Source of the DNA: Mycetocola saprophilus | GTDB taxonomy: Bacteria; Actinomycetota; Actinomycetes; Actinomycetales; Microbacteriaceae | Direction: 5' to 3' | Assembly (NCBI RefSeq): GCF_000718085.1 | Contig: NZ_JOEC01000004.1 | Span: 62,001-126,000, forward strand | Length of the DNA stretch: 64,000 nt | Shown: positions 16,599-25,479 of the stretch, in pieces | How the letters are laid out: the number at the start of each line of letters is the position of its first letter | Position numbering within the stretch: position 1 is the stretch's first letter | Made by a program: the position numbers and the translations under genes | The notes under the pieces: generated by a model | Told to the model about the DNA's origin: nothing | The model's input: the letters and a program-made list of their open reading frames with translations, nothing else | Database searches by the model: none

Positions 16599-17219
16599 CT
16601 AGCGGGCGGCCGGGAGCTCCGGCTCGCCCAGGGAGAGCATCAGGCGGTTCGCCCAGTTGAAGAAGGCGGCACCGTGGAGGGCATCGGCGATTTCTAGGTC
16701 GTCGAGGCCCGCGGCGCGCAGCGCATCGAGGTGGTCCTGGGACAGGGCGACCGGGGTGGCGGTCAGCGCCACCGAGGCGTCGATGATGGCGCTCCAACGC
16801 TCATCCTGAGCGGAGTCGATGCCATCGGCGAGGATGCGGTCGATGTCCTCGGCGCGGCCCGACTGCTGGGTCGCGAAACGTGCGTGCACCGAGGCGCAGA
16901 ACAGGCAGCCGTTGCTGCGTGAGGCGGCCACCGCGGACAGCTCCCGGTCGGCACGGGGCAGGCCCGCGTCGGTGTTGTAGAAGATGTCATTGTCGGTTGC
17001 GGTACGGGCGCGCAGGGCCTCGGGGGCGCGGACCAGTAGGCGGAAATACGGCATCTTGGCGCGGTTCTTATCCACCAGCGCGGTGAGGTGCTCGGCGGTC
17101 AGCTCGTCCTCGGGGATCGGGGCGATCCACGGCACCCAGCCCAGACCGTCGCGGGTAAAGACTTCGGGGGCGCGCAGCTCGGGGTAGTCCAGGACCTGTC
17201 CCGGTGTGGTCTCGCTCAT
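16599..17219 (-). CDS. Alkylhydroperoxidase (AhpD)-like domain protein, Avi_7169-type
   Basis: This is a 206-residue carboxymuconolactone-decarboxylase/AhpD-fold protein. The redox motif NGCLFCASVH supplies the CxxC pair and the following histidine of AhpD. Its order with a CMD protein and a luciferase-like monooxygenase matches a trio I recall from TIGRFAMs (Avi_7169, Avi_7170 and KPN_01858 families), which is memory, not a search. Its ATG overlaps the CMD gene's stop (17216-17219). Probably removes a peroxide or thiol by-product of the monooxygenase; substrate unknown. Confidence 0.85.
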   Translation of the reverse strand: MSETTPGQVLDYPELRAPEVFTRDGLGWVPWIAPIPEDELTAEHLTALVDKNRAKMPYFRLLVRAPEALRARTATDNDIFYNTDAGLPRADRELSAVAASRSNGCLFCASVHARFATQQSGRAEDIDRILADGIDSAQDERWSAIIDASVALTATPVALSQDHLDALRAAGLDDLEIADALHGAAFFNWANRLMLSLGEPELPAAR

Positions 17220-17926
17220 GCGTGTGCTCCTACGGTCTCGGCGTGGGTGTGGTTGGTGCCGCTAGCGGTTGTCTCGGCGCCGGTGGCGGCCGGGGCGTCG
17301 GGGTGGGTGTCGGCGTGGTTGGTGACGATGCCGGTCGTGGCCGGATCCTGGGCCAGCAGGCGCAGTCCCGCGACCAGGCGCAGCTGGAAGCTCAGGAACG
17401 CGATCAGCTGCGAGATCACCACGATCGAGGTTTCATCCCAGCCCGCATCCAGTAGCTTCTGGAGCGCGGCGGCGCTCGCTTCTCGGGGGCGGAACACCAG
17501 CAGGTGTGCGTGTTCCAGGGCCGCGGCCAACGGTGCGCCGAGGGCCGCGCGGTCGGCCTCGGGGACCTCGAAACGCAGACCATCGGTGTTCTCGGACGCC
17601 AGCGCGGCCGAGGGGTAGTGCCCGAACGGACCGGTGGCGGCGGCCGCGGCCGCCAGCGACTCGATTCGCGCACCCACGTGGGTATCCAGTTCACTCAGGT
17701 ACTCGCGGTAGAACCCGGCGGTGGCGGGTTCGGCGCTGATCGCCGTGACAAATGCGGCGAGCGCAAACCGATCCACCGCGGACACCGCGCCGGGCTCGGC
17801 CGGTTCCAGCAGCGCGTCATAGCTGGCCTGCGCGTTGGCGCGGGCTTCGGGGCGGCGCGAGCGGACGAGGTCCACCGGGGAGCCGGGGGCGATCCCGACC
17901 AGGTGATCAATCAGATCCTGGGTCAT
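17216..17926 (-). CDS. CMD-domain protein, Avi_7170-type
   Basis: This is a 236-residue protein of the carboxymuconolactone-decarboxylase superfamily. It has the helical CMD arrangement (YREYLSELDTHVGARIESLA; LDAGWDETSIVVISQLIAFLSF) but lacks the CxxC pair that its neighbour carries. The last 40 residues are a His/Thr/Ala-rich tail. AAGGAA lies before the ATG. Middle gene of a minus-strand operon: monooxygenase, CMD protein, AhpD-like protein. Confidence 0.85.
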   Translation of the reverse strand: MTQDLIDHLVGIAPGSPVDLVRSRRPEARANAQASYDALLEPAEPGAVSAVDRFALAAFVTAISAEPATAGFYREYLSELDTHVGARIESLAAAAAATGPFGHYPSAALASENTDGLRFEVPEADRAALGAPLAAALEHAHLLVFRPREASAAALQKLLDAGWDETSIVVISQLIAFLSFQLRLVAGLRLLAQDPATTGIVTNHADTHPDAPAATGAETTASGTNHTHAETVGAHA

Positions 17927-17959
17927 GCTGAATTCCTTTCGAGGCGAAGATGAAACGAT

Positions 17960-19000
17960 CTAGGACAGCGCGGGTGCCGGGCTGCCGAGCGCCGGGGCCC
18001 AGCCGAGGGCGGGGGCCACCTGGGTGGCGATCAGCTCGATCGAGCGCAGGATGTACTCGTGTGGGGGATCCACCGAGTGCACCTGGAACACCAGATCGGT
18101 GGCGCGTTCGAGGATCGGGTCGGCCGAGAGGGAGGCGGTGACCTCTTCCGGGGTTCCCAGGTGCACATCAAACTCGGTGATCAGCTCGGGCAGGGTGTCA
18201 CCCAGCACGATCTGACCGGCCGCCCGGAACTGCGCCGCCGCCCGCCGCAACCCGGCCTCGGCAAAGCGCAGCGCGGTGCGCCGGTCATCGGCCACAAACA
18301 CGGTGCGGGCCCCGGAGATGCGCGGGGCGACCCCGGCGGGCAGGGCCTCCAGGTAGGCATCCACGATGGGGTCCTGGATTTCGGCGAGGGTCAGGTTCGG
18401 GGTGCGCGGGGAGCGCTGCTGGGTGCGCGAGAGCAGCAGCCCGTCGCCCGCCCGTCCGGCACGGGTGCCGCCGGCGGGGGAGAAGGTGGCCTGCCAGATC
18501 GCCTCGGTCAGCCGGGGCGCGGGCGGGGAGAGCCGATTGCGATTGCGGCCCAACGGTTCCCCGGCGAGCGCCTGACGCAGCACCCGCAGGCCCGCGGCGA
18601 AGTCGCGCGAGCGGTCGGCGGGGTTACGCCCAAACGTGGCAAACGCGCTGGGGGTTCCGCCGCTGCCGACGCCGAGTTCCAGGCGTCCGTTTGAGAGCAG
18701 ATCAAAGACGGCGGCATCCTCGGCGACCCTCACTGCGTTTTCCAGCGGAAGGGTCACGATGCCGGTGCCCAGCCGGATGCGCTGGGTGTGGGCGGCCACA
18801 TGGGACAGGAACACAAACGGGCTGGGCAGTCCGCCCTCATGCGGGTTGAAATGGTGCTGGGCGACCCAGGCGGAGTCATAGCCGAAGGATTCGGCGTGCA
18901 CAATCTGTTCGAGTGCGAGCCGAAGCCTGTCCCCGGAGCCCACCTGATCCAGTACCCGGGTAAAGAACCCGAGTTTTTTTTCACCTCGAATCGCCGACAT
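17960..19000 (-). CDS. FMN-dependent luciferase-like monooxygenase, KPN_01858-type
   Basis: This is a 346-residue LLM-class flavin oxidoreductase. LGFFTRVLD at the start, YDSAWVAQHHFNPHEGG, and RIRLGTGIVTLPLENAVRVAEDAA are typical of the bacterial luciferase barrel. It is first in the operon with two AhpD/CMD-fold proteins and faces an O-acetylhomoserine sulfhydrylase gene transcribed the other way. AAGGGGAG precedes the ATG. A role in oxidising an organosulfur or thioether compound is inferred from context only. Confidence 0.9.
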   Translation of the reverse strand: MSAIRGEKKLGFFTRVLDQVGSGDRLRLALEQIVHAESFGYDSAWVAQHHFNPHEGGLPSPFVFLSHVAAHTQRIRLGTGIVTLPLENAVRVAEDAAVFDLLSNGRLELGVGSGGTPSAFATFGRNPADRSRDFAAGLRVLRQALAGEPLGRNRNRLSPPAPRLTEAIWQATFSPAGGTRAGRAGDGLLLSRTQQRSPRTPNLTLAEIQDPIVDAYLEALPAGVAPRISGARTVFVADDRRTALRFAEAGLRRAAAQFRAAGQIVLGDTLPELITEFDVHLGTPEEVTASLSADPILERATDLVFQVHSVDPPHEYILRSIELIATQVAPALGWAPALGSPAPALS

Positions 19001-19239
19001 GTGTCTCCCCTTGCGTTGTAAATCGAACTCCCGGGCATCGCTGCGGCGGGAGCGCCCGGGATCCCCACCCGAATGCGGATCGGGCGCGGGTCACAGGCTG
19101 CGGTGTCAGCCTAGGAGCGGGGGATCTCGCATCGGGCAATCGTGTCCTTATGCGTCGACAGATGAACGCGTGTGACGAGGCCGGGAAGGGAAGATTGCCG
19201 TGTGTTACCCAGGGGGTGACTCGGGTGGCATCCCGCGAG

Positions 19240-19245
19240 TAGCGT
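19240..19245 (+). promoter_or_regulatory. -10 box of metY-like gene
   Basis: TAGCGT, then GGCCCC, then ATG; the 6-base spacing implies a leaderless message, and no ribosome site is present. Confidence 0.6.
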
Positions 19246-19251
19246 GGCCCC

Positions 19252-20565
19252 ATGTCAGCCCACACAGGTTCCCCGTCCTATGGCTTTGAGACCCGGCAGA
19301 TTCACGCCGGGGAGATCAACGATGCCGAAACCACCGCCCGGGTGACCCCGATCTATCAGACCGCGGGGTACCGGTTCTCCAGTTTTGATGACGGGGAGGA
19401 GCGCTTCGCCGGGGCCTCGAGTCGTCGGGCCTACTCCCGTAATGACAACCCGACCAACATCGTCGCGGCCAAGCGCATCGCCGACCTGGAGGGCGGGGTG
19501 GATGCGGTTCTGGTGGGCAGCGGGCAGGCGGCCATCGCGGTGACCCTGTTTGCGCTCGCCCAGACCGGCGACCACATCCTGGCCACCACCAACCTGTATG
19601 AGGGCACCCGCGAGATGTTCCGCACCTCACTGGCCCGGCAGGGACTCAGCGTCGAATACGTCCCCGCCGATGCCCCGGCCGAAGTTTGGCACTCGAAGGT
19701 CACCGAGCGTACCCGGGCGATCTACACCGAGACTATCCCCAACCCGCTGGGCGACGTAGTGGAAATCGCGGCGCTCGCCGACATTGCCCACGCCGCCGGT
19801 GTCCCGCTGGTGGTGGACTCCACGGTGGCCACCCCCTATCTCTGTCGACCAATCGAATGGGGTGCGGACATCGTAATCCACTCCACCTCCAAGTGGCTGG
19901 CCGGCCATGGCTCGGTGATCGGCGGCGCGGTCATCGACGGCGGGACGTTTGACTGGTCCGCGAACGGCGACCGCTTCCCGCACCTCACCACCTCCCCGCG
20001 CCCGGGCGTTGGCTCGGCCGTGGAGCGCTTTGGGGCCGGGGCGTACCTGGGATTCCTACGCACGGTGACGATCCTCGAATACGGACCCACCGTGCCGCCC
20101 ACCTCAACCTTCCTGCTGCTGCAGGGCATCGAAACCCTCTCGCTGCGGATGGAACGACACGTGGACAACGCGCTCGCCGTGGCCCGCCAGTTCGAGGGGC
20201 ATCCGGCGCTGCGCCAGATCCACTATCCGGGACTGGAGAGCAGCCCGTACTATCCGCTGACCCGAAAGTACCTGCCGCAGGGGGCCGGATCGATCGTCTC
20301 GTTTGACCTCGCCGGGGGCCGCGACGCCGCCCGCGTCTTCATCGACGCGCTGGACCTGGTGACCCCGATGACCCATATCGGCGACGTGCGCTCGCTGGCG
20401 ATTCACCTGGGCTCCACGATCCACGCCAAGCTCACCGAGGAGGAGCGCCTGGCCGTGGGCATCACCCCGGGTCTGGTGCGCCTCTCAATCGGGATCGAGA
20501 GCGCCGGGGACATCATCGCCGACCTCGGCCACGCCCTCGACGCGGTGAGCGCCGCCGGGTACTAG
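19252..20565 (+). CDS. metY: O-acetylhomoserine sulfhydrylase-type PLP enzyme
   Basis: This is a 437-residue Cys/Met metabolism PLP enzyme, expected to make homocysteine from O-acetylhomoserine and sulfide or a thiol. It begins GFETRQIHAGE, carries YSRNDNPTN for cofactor binding and the PLP lysine in IHSTSKWLAGHGSVIGG, and has the MetY-type insert around FDWSANGDRFPHLTTSP that distinguishes it from cystathionine enzymes. Divergent from the luciferase-like operon. No second homoserine-acetylating gene is in the window. Confidence 0.92.
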   Translation: MSAHTGSPSYGFETRQIHAGEINDAETTARVTPIYQTAGYRFSSFDDGEERFAGASSRRAYSRNDNPTNIVAAKRIADLEGGVDAVLVGSGQAAIAVTLFALAQTGDHILATTNLYEGTREMFRTSLARQGLSVEYVPADAPAEVWHSKVTERTRAIYTETIPNPLGDVVEIAALADIAHAAGVPLVVDSTVATPYLCRPIEWGADIVIHSTSKWLAGHGSVIGGAVIDGGTFDWSANGDRFPHLTTSPRPGVGSAVERFGAGAYLGFLRTVTILEYGPTVPPTSTFLLLQGIETLSLRMERHVDNALAVARQFEGHPALRQIHYPGLESSPYYPLTRKYLPQGAGSIVSFDLAGGRDAARVFIDALDLVTPMTHIGDVRSLAIHLGSTIHAKLTEEERLAVGITPGLVRLSIGIESAGDIIADLGHALDAVSAAGY

Positions 20566-20657
20566 CCCGCGAGTGCAAGACCCGCCGTGCCCGGCTACCC
20601 TGGGTAGGGAAGCCTCCGCGTGCGAGACGTAGGTGGCACCCGGGGGAGGGGAACCGC

Positions 20658-20921
20658 ATGGACGTACTGTCGGAGTGGATGAGCTTTGTTCTCTGCGCGC
20701 TGGTGGGCGGCGCGCTGCTGGTTGTGATCATCCGGGTCATCACGCGTCGCCGCACCCGCCGCAGTGCCCGCGGTGCGCTGCGCCCGTTTGCCGACGCCGT
20801 CGCCGTGGACTCCCGGGCGATGGGCTGGGCCCCCTCTGCCCAGGAGCTTCCCGGGGAGATCGTTGCCGACAACCGGGCGAGCAGCCTGCCCGAGGATTTC
20901 CGGGACGAAAAGCGGGACTAG
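20658..20921 (+). CDS. Small single-TM membrane protein, 87 aa
   Basis: Function unknown. One membrane segment (FVLCALVGGALLVVIIRVI, residues 10-28) is followed by a strongly basic stretch (RRRTRRSARG) and an acidic tail, giving an N-out, C-in prediction. GGGGGAGGGG precedes the ATG. Its TAG stop shares a CTAG palindrome with the stop of the convergent aminotransferase gene. Confidence 0.75.
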   Translation: MDVLSEWMSFVLCALVGGALLVVIIRVITRRRTRRSARGALRPFADAVAVDSRAMGWAPSAQELPGEIVADNRASSLPEDFRDEKRD

Positions 20922-22084
20922 GCGGCAACCACCAGGGCGGTCGCGGCGGCGATGCGCTCCACGGCGGCGCGGAGCACATCGGGATCGCAGGCCAGGTTGA
21001 TCCGGGCGAAGCCGCGGCCCGAATCTCCGTAGGTGTGCCCGGCGTTGAGCGCGACACGGGCGTGGGTGATCAGGAAGGCGGCGGGGTCGTCCCCCAGTCC
21101 CAGCGGCCGCAGATCAAGCCAGCCGAGATAGCTGGACTGCGGGCGGACATAGGTGGCGGCGGGGAGGTGTTCGGCAAAGAGTGAGGCGAGCAGGCGGTCG
21201 TTCTCGACGATCTTGGTGACGGTGTCGTCCAACCAGTCCGTACACGAGAAGGCAACGGTGTTGGCGTGCACACCCAGGATGCTGGCCCGACAGGCAACCT
21301 CCTCGGGGAAACGATCCACCACCTCGGTGGTGATCGCGTCTCCGGCAATCACCAGCGCGCACTTGGCGCCGGCCAGGTTCCAGCCCTTCGAACCCGAGGT
21401 CACGGTGACAGCCGAGGCCCCGTGTTCCCCGGCCACCGCCAGGAACGGCGTGAACGGGTGTCCCGGATGGGCCAGCGGGCCGTGCACCTCATCGCTGATG
21501 ACCAGCACGCCGTAGCGCGCGGCCAGGGCGGCAATCGCTGAAAGCTCATCGCGGGTGTGCACGATCCCGATCGGGTTATGCGGGTTGCACAGCAGGAAGG
21601 CATCGGCACCGGCGGCAAACGCCGTCTCCAGGCCCGCCAGGTCCAGGGTCCAGGTGCCGTCGGTTTCGATCAGCGGCACCTCAACGCGCCGGTGTCCGGC
21701 CTCCTCGACCAGCTCATAGAAGGGTGGATACACCGGCGGCGTGATGACCACGTTCGCCTCGGCGCGCAGACCGTAGCGCAGGGTCTCGACGATGCCCACA
21801 CTCACATCGGTGGCGATCCGCACCCGCTCGGGATCCGAGGTCCAGCCCCACCGCTCGGTGGAAAAACGTGAGAACGCGGCGGTCAGTGGACCCGGACCAT
21901 CCACGTAACCGAGGTCCGAGGCGCCGACCCGGGCAATCAGCTCCGCGGTGATCGGAGCGGCCACGGGGTAGTCCATCTCGGCAACAAACAGCGGGAGGAC
22001 GTCGGCCGGATAACGGGTCCACTTGATCGAGGAGCGCGCGCTACGCAGCTGCGCCACCGGATCACTCGAGAGCTGATTGTTCAT
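20918..22084 (-). CDS. PatB/MalY-type PLP aminotransferase, C-S lyase
   Basis: This is a 388-residue fold-type I PLP enzyme of the MalY/PatB branch, usually cystathionine beta-lyase. Evidence: SIKWTRYPADVLPLFVAEMD at the N-terminus (typical KW-y-D-lP-WVAdMD pattern), NPHNPIG, VISDEVHGPL and the PLP lysine in TSGSKGWNLAG. With the nearby sulfhydrylase it could cleave cystathionine to homocysteine. ATG at 22084 is preferred over an upstream frame extension that lacks support. Confidence 0.9.
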   Translation of the reverse strand: MNNQLSSDPVAQLRSARSSIKWTRYPADVLPLFVAEMDYPVAAPITAELIARVGASDLGYVDGPGPLTAAFSRFSTERWGWTSDPERVRIATDVSVGIVETLRYGLRAEANVVITPPVYPPFYELVEEAGHRRVEVPLIETDGTWTLDLAGLETAFAAGADAFLLCNPHNPIGIVHTRDELSAIAALAARYGVLVISDEVHGPLAHPGHPFTPFLAVAGEHGASAVTVTSGSKGWNLAGAKCALVIAGDAITTEVVDRFPEEVACRASILGVHANTVAFSCTDWLDDTVTKIVENDRLLASLFAEHLPAATYVRPQSSYLGWLDLRPLGLGDDPAAFLITHARVALNAGHTYGDSGRGFARINLACDPDVLRAAVERIAAATALVVAA

Positions 22085-22173
22085 GCATCTCAGGATGCGC
22101 GCTGTCACCCCGGTGCGTCTAGGGCGTGCGTCATGCAACGTCACGCATCGCAATGTGATGGACGAGTGCCCGG

Positions 22174-22845
22174 CTAGGACCCCAGCGCCGCGAAGCGTTC
22201 GATATCCGCCGAGGTCCCCGACACGATGACCAGGTCGTGGTTGGACACCACGGTGTTGGCGGTCGCATAGGTGAACGGCTTGCCCGGAGACTTCACCCCG
22301 ACCACGGTGATGTTGTACTTGGTGCGCACCCCCGACTCGTCCAGGCTCATCCCGCGGATGGGCTTGGGCGGATACATCTTGACCAGCGCAAAGTCGTCAT
22401 CGAACTGGATGAAGTCGAGCATCCGTCCGCTCACCAGGTGGGCGGTGCGCTCCCCGGCCTCGGCCTCGGGATAGATCACGTGGTTTGCACCCACCCGGGC
22501 CAGGATCTTGCCGTGCGACTGCGAGACGGCCTTCGCCCAAATCTGCGGCACCTTGAGGTCCACCAGGTTCGCGGTGATCAGCACGCTCGCCTCGATCGAG
22601 GAGCCCACGGCAACCACGGCGATGGAGAAGTCCTGCGCGCCGATCTGCTTGAGCGCCTCGATGTTGCGGGCATCGGCCTGGACCGTGTGCGTCACCCGGT
22701 CCGACCACTTCTGCACCAGTTCCATGTCGGTATCGATCGCCAGGACCTCGCGGTCCAGACGGTCCAGCTCCCCGGCACACGCGGCCCCAAACCGGCCGAG
22801 ACCGATCACGAGTACCGGAGCGTCGTGCTTGATCCGATCAACCAT
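22174..22845 (-). CDS. ktrA: KtrA/TrkA-type potassium channel regulatory subunit
   Basis: This 223-residue cytoplasmic protein gates the neighbouring potassium translocator. An RCK Rossmann domain (VLVIGLGRFGAACAGELDRL, with the acidic AIDTD at strand two) is followed by a small TrkA-C domain from about residue 140. The length equals single-RCK KtrA rather than double-RCK TrkA. It follows ktrB by 24 bases on the same strand. Confidence 0.93.
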   Translation of the reverse strand: MVDRIKHDAPVLVIGLGRFGAACAGELDRLDREVLAIDTDMELVQKWSDRVTHTVQADARNIEALKQIGAQDFSIAVVAVGSSIEASVLITANLVDLKVPQIWAKAVSQSHGKILARVGANHVIYPEAEAGERTAHLVSGRMLDFIQFDDDFALVKMYPPKPIRGMSLDESGVRTKYNITVVGVKSPGKPFTYATANTVVSNHDLVIVSGTSADIERFAALGS

Positions 22846-22869
22846 GGTGTCACCTGTCCTTTCGGGGCC

Positions 22870-24288
22870 CTAGCCCACGATCGGGCGCTCTTCGGGGCGC
22901 CTATAGAGTTTAGAGCTTGTCGAGGCCGCAACCGCGGCGGCGAGGGTCACGGTTCCCACTCGTCCGAGCAGCATGGTCACCGCGAGCACGTACTTTCCCG
23001 GATCATCCAGGGTTTCGGTCAGGCCGGTCGAGAGCCCCACCGTGCCGAAGGCCGAGACCACGTCAAAGAGCACGTTTTCCAGGGGATCCTTGGTCATCTG
23101 GATCAGGATGATCGTGGCAATCGCCACGATCGCCGCACCCCAGAACACCACCGAGAGCGCCACCCGCACCACATCCTGCGGAATGCGACGGCCGAAGGCC
23201 TCCATGTCCGGGTTTCCCTTGGCCTCGGCCCAGGCCGCCAGGAACAGCACCGCCAGGGTCGTGACCTTGATACCGCCGGCGGTGGAGGCCGAGCCGCCAC
23301 CGATAAACATCAGCATCGAGGCGACCAGCTTGCTGGAGCCGTTCAGATCCCCGATCTCGATGGCGTTGAATCCGCCCGACCTGGTCATCACCGACAGGAA
23401 AAACGATTGGAACGCGGTATCACCCGCGTTCATCCCGCCGAGGGTTTTGCGGTTATCAAACTCCAGGACCGTAAACACGATCGCCCCGGCCACCACCAGA
23501 ATCAGCGTGGTCACAATCGTGAGCTTGGCGTGCAGCGGGAGCTTGCGCGGGTGGAACAGATTCTTGCGCAGCGCAAAGATCACCGGGAAACCCAGCGCCC
23601 CAAGGAACACCCCGACCGCCAGGATGCCGAGGAAGAAGTAGTCGTTGCTGAAGCTGCCCAGGCCCGCCGCATTGGGTGTGAACCCGGTATTGGTGAACGC
23701 CATCGCCGAATAGTAGAAGCTCTGCCAGGCAGCGGTGCCCGGATCCACCCCGTCGATCAGCATGCGGGGGAATAGCAGCAGCGCCACCGCACCCTCGATC
23801 ACGATCAGGCTCGTGGCCACGGTGAGCAGCAGGCTACCGATTTCACCCAGCCGGATCGCCTGGCCCTCGGCCACCGGGCCGTGGTGCATGCGCATCGGGT
23901 TGGTGTCCCCGGCGGCGATCAGCTTGGCCCGCAGTCCGAGCTTGCGCGAGATGATCATGCCCAGGATCGAGGCCAGGGTCAACACGCCGACCGCGCCGAT
24001 CTGCACTCCGACATAAACAAATACATTTCCGGCGGCCGACCAGTGGGTGGACATATCCACGGTGGACAAGCCGGTGACACAGATCACCGAAACCGCCGTG
24101 AACAGCGCATCCGCAAGCGGGGTTACCGTGCCCGAGGTCGAGGCGATCGGCAGCGAGAATAGCAGTGTGAACAGCAAAATCAGCAGCGTAAAGACGCCGA
24201 TCGCGAAGCGAGAAGGGGAGTGTCCAATCGCGGTATTCCACGCCTCCTTGAGCCGGCCAAAGCCACTCGCAGTTGGGCGTTGCGCCAC
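22870..24288 (-). CDS. ktrB: KtrB/TrkH-type potassium transporter
   Basis: This is the membrane subunit of a Trk/Ktr potassium uptake system, about 472 residues with repeated M-P-M units. Selectivity-loop sequences such as FTAVSVICVTGLSTVD, FTNTGFTPNAAG and SVMTRSGGFNAIEIGDLN are visible. The frame is open to 24570, but GGAGG lies 5 bases before the GTG at 24288, while the upstream ATG candidates lack a ribosome site and crowd the divergent ArsR promoter. Operon with ktrA. Confidence 0.92.
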   Translation of the reverse strand: MAQRPTASGFGRLKEAWNTAIGHSPSRFAIGVFTLLILLFTLLFSLPIASTSGTVTPLADALFTAVSVICVTGLSTVDMSTHWSAAGNVFVYVGVQIGAVGVLTLASILGMIISRKLGLRAKLIAAGDTNPMRMHHGPVAEGQAIRLGEIGSLLLTVATSLIVIEGAVALLLFPRMLIDGVDPGTAAWQSFYYSAMAFTNTGFTPNAAGLGSFSNDYFFLGILAVGVFLGALGFPVIFALRKNLFHPRKLPLHAKLTIVTTLILVVAGAIVFTVLEFDNRKTLGGMNAGDTAFQSFFLSVMTRSGGFNAIEIGDLNGSSKLVASMLMFIGGGSASTAGGIKVTTLAVLFLAAWAEAKGNPDMEAFGRRIPQDVVRVALSVVFWGAAIVAIATIILIQMTKDPLENVLFDVVSAFGTVGLSTGLTETLDDPGKYVLAVTMLLGRVGTVTLAAAVAASTSSKLYRRPEERPIVG

Positions 24289-24373
24289 GATTTCCTCCCC
24301 ACGTTCAAAAAAATACGACCCCGGATTCATGCAAAGCCGGGTGGTAGTCATGGTATCCCGTCCCCGGACTGAG

Positions 24374-24379
24374 TAGCCT
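24374..24379 (+). promoter_or_regulatory. -10 box of ArsR gene
   Basis: TAGCCT, then GGGGAC, then ATG at 24386; leaderless pattern. Confidence 0.55.
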
Positions 24380-24385
24380 GGGGAC

Positions 24386-24838
24386 ATGGCAGACATTTTC
24401 GACGTGATCGCGGACGCCACCCGGCGCGATATTCTCAACCTCCTGCACCAGCGCAGCCAGGCCGAGGTCGGCACGGGTGAGCAGGGCACCAGCGTGTCCG
24501 AAATCGTGACCGCGCTGGGGCTGAGCCAGCCCACGGTTTCCAAGCACCTCAAGGTGCTGCGCGAGGCCAACCTGGTGACCGTGCGCGAAGAGGGACAGCA
24601 CCGGTTCTACCGGCTCTCGCCCGATCCCCTGGAAGACGTCGAGGACTGGCTGCTGCCGCTGCTCGGCGGCGAAGCCGTCACCGAAGACGTCCTGACCCTG
24701 GCCGCCAGTCTGCCCGCGCAGGCCCGCCAGGTGGCCGATGCAATCGGTCAGGCGGCCGCCGCCGGAACCCATCGAGTGGAGTCTGCGGTCCAGGCCGTGG
24801 TCAAGAAACTCGGCGGAAATAAGGGTGCCGACTCCTAG
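24386..24838 (+). CDS. ArsR-family regulator with extended C-terminus
   Basis: This is a 150-residue winged-helix protein. IFDVIADATRRDILNLLHQR and LGLSQPTVSKHLKVLREANL are classic ArsR helices. A C-terminal extension of about 60 residues (LPAQARQVADAIGQAAAAGT) is helical and Ala-rich. It is divergent from ktrB with about 100 bases between starts, so it might regulate potassium uptake, though nothing else supports that. Confidence 0.9.
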   Translation: MADIFDVIADATRRDILNLLHQRSQAEVGTGEQGTSVSEIVTALGLSQPTVSKHLKVLREANLVTVREEGQHRFYRLSPDPLEDVEDWLLPLLGGEAVTEDVLTLAASLPAQARQVADAIGQAAAAGTHRVESAVQAVVKKLGGNKGADS

Positions 24839-24876
24839 GGAAAACCGGCGCGTGCGCGCGTCGCCCCAGAATCGGG

Positions 24877-24882
24877 TACACT
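24877..24882 (+). promoter_or_regulatory. -10 box of bS22 gene
   Basis: TACACT lies 68 bases before the bS22 ATG, giving a leader of about 60 bases that ends with GAGGTCC before the start. Confidence 0.45.
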
Positions 24883-24950
24883 AACCGGAGGTATTTTTAA
24901 GCTGGCCGTGGCTCTCGCGTCCTCTGCCCAATCTTTATGTGAGGTCCTAC

Positions 24951-25049
24951 ATGGGTTCTGTTATCAAGAAGCGCCGCAAGCGTATGTCGAAGAAGAAGCA
25001 CCGCAAGCTGCTTCGTAAGACTCGTCACCAGCGCCGCAACAAGAAGTAG
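24951..25049 (+). CDS. Small ribosomal subunit protein bS22 (AURKAIP1/COX24-like)
   Basis: This 32-residue, extremely basic protein begins [20 protein letters not shown] and is nearly identical to the small 30S protein named bS22 in mycobacterial ribosome structures. It is found across actinobacteria and binds 16S rRNA near the decoding region. GAGGTCC precedes the ATG. A strong terminator follows 16 bases after the stop, so it is a single-gene unit. Easily missed by gene finders because of its length. Confidence 0.95.
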   Translation: MGSVIKKRRKRMSKKKHRKLLRKTRHQRRNKK

Positions 25050-25064
25050 ACGCAACGCGCCAGT

Positions 25065-25093
25065 AAGCGCCCTCCTTCGGGAAGGCGCTTTTT
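25065..25093 (+). terminator. Intrinsic terminator of bS22
   Basis: AAGCGCCCTCC pairs with GGAAGGCGCTT (one imperfect pair) around a TTCG loop, followed by a run of five T residues. The TTCG tetraloop and T run make it a strong rho-independent terminator. Confidence 0.9.
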
Positions 25094-25146
25094 GGCGTTA
25101 ATGTGCACATTTGCGACTTCACTGCCGCTGCGGGATGTATCAGGTT

Positions 25147-25152
25147 TAGGGT
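25147..25152 (+). promoter_or_regulatory. -10 box of glutaredoxin-like gene
   Basis: TAGGGT, then GGAAAC, then ATG at 25159; leaderless pattern. Confidence 0.55.
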
Positions 25153-25158
25153 GGAAAC

Positions 25159-25419
25159 ATGACTTCGATCGCGCTGACCCTGATTGGAAAACCCGGCTGC
25201 CACCTGTGCGAAGACGCCAAGGACACCGTCACCCAGGTGATGGGCGAGTACGCCGACCGGGCCGACATTACGTTGGAAGAACTCTCGATTCTTGACGATT
25301 CCGAGCTCCACGACCGACACTGGGAAGAAATCCCGGTGCTGCTTGTTGATGGTAAGCAGCACACCTACTGGCGAGTGGACGCGGCGCGACTGCGTGCCGC
25401 GCTCGACGCCGCCCTGTAG
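25159..25419 (+). CDS. Glutaredoxin-family protein (DUF836-like)
   Basis: This is an 86-residue thioredoxin-fold protein. LTLIGKPGCHLCEDAKDTV gives the CxxC pair at residues 14 and 17, and EIPVLLVDG supplies the cis-proline. The length and CHLC motif fit the small glutaredoxin-like group common in actinobacteria. Followed after 60 bases by the Dabb protein gene on the same strand. Confidence 0.92.
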   Translation: MTSIALTLIGKPGCHLCEDAKDTVTQVMGEYADRADITLEELSILDDSELHDRHWEEIPVLLVDGKQHTYWRVDAARLRAALDAAL

Positions 25420-25479
25420 CCCCGGCATCCGCCGGGGAATTCCGTTTTCGCACTCGCGATGCCCGGCTCAAGGAGAATC

